Source: Candidatus Eiseniibacteriota bacterium (GTDB lineage: Bacteria; Eisenbacteria; RBG-16-71-46; CAIMUX01; WJJG01). Taken from it: a DNA stretch of 5,056 nucleotides. Each line of letters begins with the position of its first letter. Position 1 is the stretch's first letter. Below the pieces are notes generated by a model, which was not told the DNA's origin, ran no database searches, and worked only from the letters and a program-made list of their open reading frames with translations. Made by a program: the position numbers and the translations under genes. The DNA lies in assembly GCA_016867695.1 (NCBI GenBank), contig VGIY01000205.1:1-5056 (forward strand), written 5' to 3'. This document shows positions 1 to 5,056 of the stretch, in pieces.

Positions 1-98
1 TGCTCGCGGTGCAGATCGGCGTCCAGCTCCTGGTGACCTTCCTGCTCGTGGGCGCGGCGACGCGGCTGTTCCTCTGGAGAATGGAGGCGAATCGATGA
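1..98 (+). CDS. C-terminal end of an unidentified membrane protein (5' partial)
   Basis: Reading from base 3, an open frame of 31 codons ends at the TGA at 96-98. Its translation starts LAVQIGVQLLVTFLLVGAA and goes on TRLFLWRMEANR. This is one long hydrophobic segment followed by a short basic tail, as expected for the last transmembrane helix of an integral membrane protein with a cytoplasmic C-terminus. The shape resembles the end of ABC-2-type permeases, but about 30 residues cannot establish a family. The stop overlaps the next start as ATGA, so the gene belongs to the same operon as the lipoprotein, kinase and regulator downstream. The other two forward frames either hit a stop (TGA at 34-36) or run into the lipoprotein frame without membrane-protein character. 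I am fairly sure this is a real gene end; its function is unknown. Confidence 0.65.
   Translation, partial: LAVQIGVQLLVTFLLVGAATRLFLWRMEANR
83..87 (+). promoter_or_regulatory. Ribosome binding site of the TPR lipoprotein gene
   Basis: GGAGG lies 7 bases before the ATG at 95, which is ideal Shine-Dalgarno spacing. It fixes the lipoprotein start and lies inside the last codons of the upstream gene. It is the best-placed site of the three in the window. Confidence 0.8.
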
Positions 99-1609
99 GG
101 GGGGTGTTGCTGCTCGTTCCCCTGGCCCTCCTGGCGGCTTCCTGCGGCACGGACCGAGAGGCGGGACGGCGCCATCGAGCGGAGCGGGAGATCTGGCGGG
201 CGGACTGGGAGTACCAGAGCCTGTCGCTCCGGCCCGAGGCCGTTTCCGAGGAGCGCTGGACCGACCTGGCCGGCCGCTACGAGTCGATCGCCGAGCGGTA
301 CGCGGGCACGCCCGATCCGGGGACGCCCGGCACGATCCGCGCGGATGTCCAGACGATCGCCGCGCGCGCCCTCTTCGCCGCCGCCCGGATCCACGGCGCG
401 CTGCGCGACTCGAATCGCGTGGAGATCCTCTACGAGAAGATGGCCGGCCGCTTCGGCCATCTCCCCGATGTGGCCGCCGAGGTAGCGCTCGTCCGCGGCC
501 GGATCGCCGAAGGGCGGGGGGATCGCCTCGCCGCCGCCGAGCTGTACGAGAGCGCCGCCGATCGCGTGGAGCCGCGAGCGGGCGTCGCCGGGGCGGCGGG
601 CGTCGTCCTCGACCTGCCGCTGCGGGCGGCCCGCATGCGCGCCGCCGAGGCGGGCGAAGGGCAGCGCGAGGCGGCCTACCGGACGGCGCGGGCCTACTAC
701 CGGCGCCACGCGGCGGGCCCTCCCGGAGACGCGGTGCAGGTCGACGCCCAGGTGCGGCTGGCCGAACTCGCCGCCGACCTGGGCGAGTGGGACGAGGCGA
801 CCTCGGCGCTCCACCGGCTTGAGGCGCAGCTGCGCGGGCTGGATGAACCGCCGCGCCATCCCTGCGAGGCGCGCTTCGCCGTCTACGGCGTGCAGAACCG
901 CGCGGGGCTGAGTCTCGACCTCACCCGCCAGACGCTGATCGGCCTGCTCGAGGACTACCCCGACTGCCCGCTCGCCGGCCAGGTCCTGCTGGCGCTGGCG
1001 AGCAACGCGAGCCGCCGCGGTCGCGTGGACGAGGCCCTGCAGCACCTCGACCGGATCGCCGCCGAGCCGCGGGGGGATGTCGAGGCCGGCTCGCAGGCGC
1101 TGCTCGCCCGCGCCCGGCTGCTGGATCGCCACGGGAGGTGGCCCGAGGCGCTGGAGTCGCTGCGCATGCTGCCGATCCGCTTCCCGCTCAGCACGGCCGC
1201 GCTCCAGGCGCCGCTCGAGATCGTGCTCCACCACGCGCGGGAGGACGATGAAGAGGCGGCCAGGGCGGCGCTGGCGCAGGCCGAGCGGGACTATCGGGAC
1301 TTCCTGGCCCGCTATCCTCCGGGGCCCCTGGCGCTCATCGCCCGGGAACACCTGGCGCAGACGCTCGCGCTGAGCGGCGAGCACGACGAGGCCCTTGACG
1401 AGATGGTCCGCCTGGGCGAAGAGCTCTCCGGTTCATCCAAGGGGGCCTCGCTCCTGCTGGCGGCGGCGCGGATGGCCTATGAAGACCTGGCCGACACCGC
1501 GCGGGCGGCGGCCATCCTGGAGCGCGTCGGCGACGCCTACGGGCAGACGAGCGTCGGGCGCTGGGCGACAGGGGAGGCGACTCGGATGAGGGGCACGATG
1601 GCGCCATGA
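95..1609 (+). CDS. TPR-like repeat lipoprotein, secreted
   Basis: The protein has 504 residues. Residues 1-16 form a short lipoprotein signal peptide (MRGVLLLVPLALLAAS) followed by the lipidated C17. The next residue is Gly, not Asp, which favours outer-membrane sorting. The rest is almost all alpha-helical, Ala/Leu/Arg/Glu-rich, and falls into TPR-like helix pairs. The clearest lie near residues 85-122, 214-249, 292-324, 331-365, 411-444 and 449-484, with the typical pattern of small residues, G-x-W/V-x-EA and a helix ending in YP or FP. Such proteins are usually periplasmic scaffolds for protein contacts; no enzyme motif is seen. C257 and C291 are the only other cysteines and could pair in the periplasm. 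The start is fixed by the signal peptide and a GGAGG site. The gene overlaps both neighbours by ATGA. PrsK/PrsR systems often carry a TPR protein, PrsT, but that family is much longer (about 900 residues), so I do not apply the name. The lipoprotein/TPR call is firm; the function is unknown. Confidence 0.85.
   Translation: MRGVLLLVPLALLAASCGTDREAGRRHRAEREIWRADWEYQSLSLRPEAVSEERWTDLAGRYESIAERYAGTPDPGTPGTIRADVQTIAARALFAAARIHGALRDSNRVEILYEKMAGRFGHLPDVAAEVALVRGRIAEGRGDRLAAAELYESAADRVEPRAGVAGAAGVVLDLPLRAARMRAAEAGEGQREAAYRTARAYYRRHAAGPPGDAVQVDAQVRLAELAADLGEWDEATSALHRLEAQLRGLDEPPRHPCEARFAVYGVQNRAGLSLDLTRQTLIGLLEDYPDCPLAGQVLLALASNASRRGRVDEALQHLDRIAAEPRGDVEAGSQALLARARLLDRHGRWPEALESLRMLPIRFPLSTAALQAPLEIVLHHAREDDEEAARAALAQAERDYRDFLARYPPGPLALIAREHLAQTLALSGEHDEALDEMVRLGEELSGSSKGASLLLAAARMAYEDLADTARAAAILERVGDAYGQTSVGRWATGEATRMRGTMAP
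1588..1593 (+). promoter_or_regulatory. Weak, distant ribosome binding site of the kinase gene
   Basis: GAGGGG lies 12 bases before the ATG at 1606, further than ideal. No closer purine-rich site exists. Initiation of the kinase therefore probably depends on re-initiation by ribosomes ending at the ATGA overlap (1606-1609). Confidence 0.4.
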
Positions 1610-3773
1610 CCCTGCAGCAGTTCATACTCCTCGCCGCCATCCTGGCCGCGTTCATCCCGGTGGCGGCGGTGCTCCTGAGAGGGAGCCCCGGCCGGATCGC
1701 GCTCCTGGCGACGCTGGCGGCGGCCGCGACCGTCGCCTTCCACCTGGCGGCGCTGCTGCGCCTGCTCCAGATCGGGCCGGCGACGCTTCCCGGACCCTGG
1801 GTCCACGTCCTGGCCGCCTCGGCCGTGCCGATGCTGCTCGCCGGCCACCTGCTCTCGCTCGTCTTCGGGCGCGATCGTCCGGCGGAGTCCATCCGCGGGT
1901 CGCGGCGGATCCTCTTCCTGCTGGCCCTCCTCGGCGCGGGATTCCTGGTCCTGCTGCGCCACCCCTCCGCCCTGATCAGCGGCTACGACTGGGCGGACGG
2001 GCGCGGGACGATCCATCTCGGGTTCGCCGGCAAGGCCTATGTCAGCTACCTGCTGATCGGCATCGTCCTGATCGGCCAGAACCTGGAGCGCACCTACAGG
2101 GCGGCCGCCGCGGAAGCGCGCTACCGGCTTCGCCTGGCGCTGCTCGGTCTCTTCGCCTTCCTCGGCTTCTGCACCTTCGTGCTCGCCACCGGGCTGCTCT
2201 ACTCGTCGATCGGGCTGGGCAAGCTCGTCGCCGCGGCGCTGCCGATCGCCTTCGCCGGCGTCGCCGTCGCCCACGGCCACCTGCGCAGCCGGATCAGCGA
2301 CGTCGGCGCCCCGGTCTCGCGCAGCGTCGTCTACACGTCGTTCACCGCGCTCGCGGCGGGCCTCTTCGTCCTCTCGATCGGCATCGCCGCCCAGGTGGCG
2401 CCGCTGACCGACTGGTCCCCCGACGAGATCCTGGTCGTCGCCTTCGGCTTCCTGGCGGTGCTGGTGATCGTCCTGCTCCTCTTCTCCAACGGCTTCCAGC
2501 GCATGGTGCGCCGCTACATCGACCGCAACTTCTACGTCAATCGCTACGACTACAAGACCCAGTGGTCCCGGCTCACCGAGTCGCTGGAGGGCGTCACTGA
2601 CGAGGAGCTCCTCCTGAAGCGCGTGACGGCCCTCCTGGGCGATGTCTTCGCCGCCGATGGGGTGACCCTCGCTCTGCGCCACGACGCCACCGCGACCCTG
2701 CGTCCCGTCCTGGGCAGGGGCGCGGGCGGCGGCGAGGCGCTGGCCTCCGATTCGCCCCTGGTCCGGCAGCTGACCCGCGAGCGCAAGTCGCTGCTGCTCG
2801 ACCGCAAGCCGGACGACTTCGCCTACATCCCGATCTACGCCGAGGACCACCGCTGGCTCGACGCGACGGCAAGCCGGGTCGTCGGCCCGCTCCTCAGCGG
2901 CGGGGCGCTGATCGGCACGATCGGCCTGGAGCGCCGGGACGCGGGGGATCCGCTGACCTACGAGGATGTGGCTCTCCTCGACAGCGTCTGCGCGCACGTC
3001 GCCTCGACGCTCCAGTCGCTGCGGCTCGGCCGCGAGCTGGCCGAGGCGCGGGAGCCGGAGCTGATCTCCCGCTGGAGCAGCATGCTGCTCCACGATCTCA
3101 AGAACTACCTGGGGCCGCTGCGCATGGCGGCGGACAACCTGGTCGAGCACAGGGGGGATCCCGAGACCGTTCTTCTCTGCGCCGGAGACATCCGCGGCGT
3201 CACGGACCGGCTGGAGAGGCTCGTCCTGACGCTCGGAGAGCTGCGCGGCCAGATGAAGCTCGGCAGGAGCCTCCTCTCCCCGAGCGACCTCGTCCGCGAC
3301 GCCCTCGCCGCGATGCAGCTCGATCGGTATCCGGGGCTCGTCCTCGACCTCGATCCGCAGGCCGAGCGGGCGATCCGCGGGGACGGGGCGCTCCTGCGGC
3401 GCGTGCTCGAGAACCTGATCGCCAACGCCGTCGACGCGATGGAGGGGCGCGGCACGCTCACGCTCAGGACCGGCGACAGCCTCGACGCCGGGCGGGCGGA
3501 GGTGCGCATCACCGTCGCCGACAGCGGACCGGGCATCGACGATGACTTCCTGCGCGACCGCCTCTTCCAGCCCTTCGCCACGACGAAGAGGGGGGGGCTC
3601 GGGCTCGGGCTCTACCAGAGCCGCTCGATCGTCCGCGCGCACGGCGGGGAGCTGACCGCCGGCCGCACGGCCGGAGGGGGCGCCGCGTTCCTGGTCGTGC
3701 TGCCCGCGCTGGAGGCGGAGCCGGCGGGCGCCGCGGCGGCGAGCGGGCGAGGCTCCGCCGGCGGGGAGGGGCG

Positions 3774-3777
<4 letters not shown>
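1606..3777 (+). CDS. prsK: Membrane sensor histidine kinase, PrsK-like
   Basis: The protein has 723 residues. The first 300 are very hydrophobic, with about nine predicted membrane segments (roughly 3-24, 32-52, 66-88, 102-118, 141-158, 176-198, 205-222, 242-263, 274-294). A juxtamembrane stretch with the FY-x-NRYDY-x-x-x-W signature (309-320) follows, then a GAF domain (about 328-475). The phospho-acceptor box is LLHDLKN, with H496. The HATPase domain shows an N box (ENLIANAVDAM, N603/N607), G1 (DSGPGI, 639-644), an F box (LFQPFATTK, 653-661) and G2 (GGLGLGL, 663-669). The order 'membrane block, RYDY, GAF, HDLKN, F-x-TTK, GLGLG-x-Y' is that of PrsK, the kinase paired with PrsR in PEP-CTERM/exopolysaccharide systems. 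HDLKN lacks the proline of ordinary HisKA kinases. G2 reads GLGLGLYQ where I recall GMGIG-x-YE in typical PrsK, so this is a divergent member. Residues 700-723 are a low-complexity Ala/Gly/Glu tail. The gene overlaps prsR by ATGA, so the two proteins are very likely partners. Kinase call firm; PrsK name probable. Confidence 0.85.
3590..3612 (+). repeat. G8 run plus CTCGGG hexamer repeat inside the kinase ATP lid
   Basis: Eight consecutive G (3590-3597) are followed by CTCGGG, CTCGGG and CTC (3598-3612). Together they encode RGGLGLGL of the kinase G2 box. It is the longest homopolymer seen in the window; several 6-G runs occur elsewhere (99-104, 516-521, 1071-1076, 3152-3157). The reading frame is intact here. 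Confidence 0.8.
3753..3773 (+). promoter_or_regulatory. prsR ribosome binding site with possible occluding hairpin
   Basis: GGAGG at 3765-3769 lies 4 bases before the prsR ATG at 3774, a little close but usable. The preceding bases contain the palindrome CCGCCGGCGG (3755-3764). A short hairpin can be drawn with 3753-3757 pairing to 3762-3766 around a CCGG loop, covering the first two bases of the site; alternatively CTCC (3753-3756) can pair with GGAG (3765-3768). Either would be opened by ribosomes translating the end of prsK. The site is seen; the hairpin is inference. Confidence 0.5.

Positions 3778-5056
<1,279 letters not shown>

Noticed and set aside
2..94. Upstream in-frame extension of the lipoprotein frame
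   Set aside because: The frame is open to the window edge, but it encodes a charged Arg/Gly/Pro stretch. The signal peptide with lipobox starts at the ATG at 95, which has an ideal ribosome binding site.
438..462. Perfect 9-base inverted repeat (AGATGGCCG / CGGCCATCT) with a 7-base loop
   Set aside because: It lies deep in the lipoprotein coding region, has no T-tract and is of a size expected by chance in about 5 kb of GC-rich DNA, so it is not called a terminator or operator.
1591..1605. GGGCACG similar to the -24 element of a sigma-54 promoter just before the kinase gene
   Set aside because: No TTGC-like -12 element follows at the right distance. Other GGCACG copies (near 145, 330, 2912 and 3450) fail in the same way, so no sigma-54 promoter is supported in the window.
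1537..3642. A 701-codon open frame on the minus strand opposite the kinase gene
   Set aside because: It is codon-aligned with the kinase frame, so it stays open simply because TTA, CTA and TCA codons are avoided in this GC-rich gene. Its product is a charged Glu/Asp/Arg/Gln-rich composition without domains, while the + strand product has clear kinase motifs.

Overview
The window is a high-GC (roughly 70% by eye), tightly packed, single-strand piece of a bacterial chromosome. Codon use strongly favours G/C at third positions, and TTA, CTA and TCA are almost absent. An outer-membrane-type lipoprotein and a sigma-54-type regulator point to a Gram-negative (diderm) bacterium. The lineage cannot be fixed from these bases. 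PrsK/PrsR-type regulators are known from environmental Gram-negatives that make exopolysaccharide and PEP-CTERM proteins.

Layout, all on the + strand: (1) the last 31 codons of a membrane protein, ending in a hydrophobic segment (1-98); (2) a 504-residue secreted lipoprotein built of TPR-like helical hairpins (95-1609); (3) a 723-residue membrane histidine kinase with about nine membrane segments, a GAF domain, an HDLKN phospho-acceptor box and a HATPase domain, which I recognise as PrsK-like (1606-3777); (4) a response regulator with a receiver domain and an AAA+ sigma-54 activator domain, PrsR-like, cut by the window end just as its Fis-type DNA-binding domain begins (3774-5056, 427 complete codons present). 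There are no intergenic regions. All three junctions are 4-base ATGA start/stop overlaps, so the four genes look like one translationally coupled operon whose promoter lies upstream of the window.

How they probably work together: PrsK would autophosphorylate on H496 and pass the phosphate to D61 of PrsR, which would then drive sigma-54 promoters. In known PrsK/PrsR systems these control PEP-CTERM/exopolysaccharide genes. The TPR lipoprotein and the upstream membrane protein are co-transcribed and may be sensory or envelope partners; that part is inference. No exosortase, PEP-CTERM protein or glycosyltransferase lies in the window, so the PEP-CTERM link rests only on resemblance of the kinase and regulator to those families.

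The main oddities are a GAFTDA instead of GAFTGA sigma-54 contact loop in PrsR, an 8-G run followed by a CTCGGG repeat inside the kinase ATP-lid codons, a possible hairpin over the prsR ribosome binding site, and a TPR lipoprotein shorter than the usual PrsT partner. I see no RNA genes, mobile elements, CRISPR arrays or convincing terminators.
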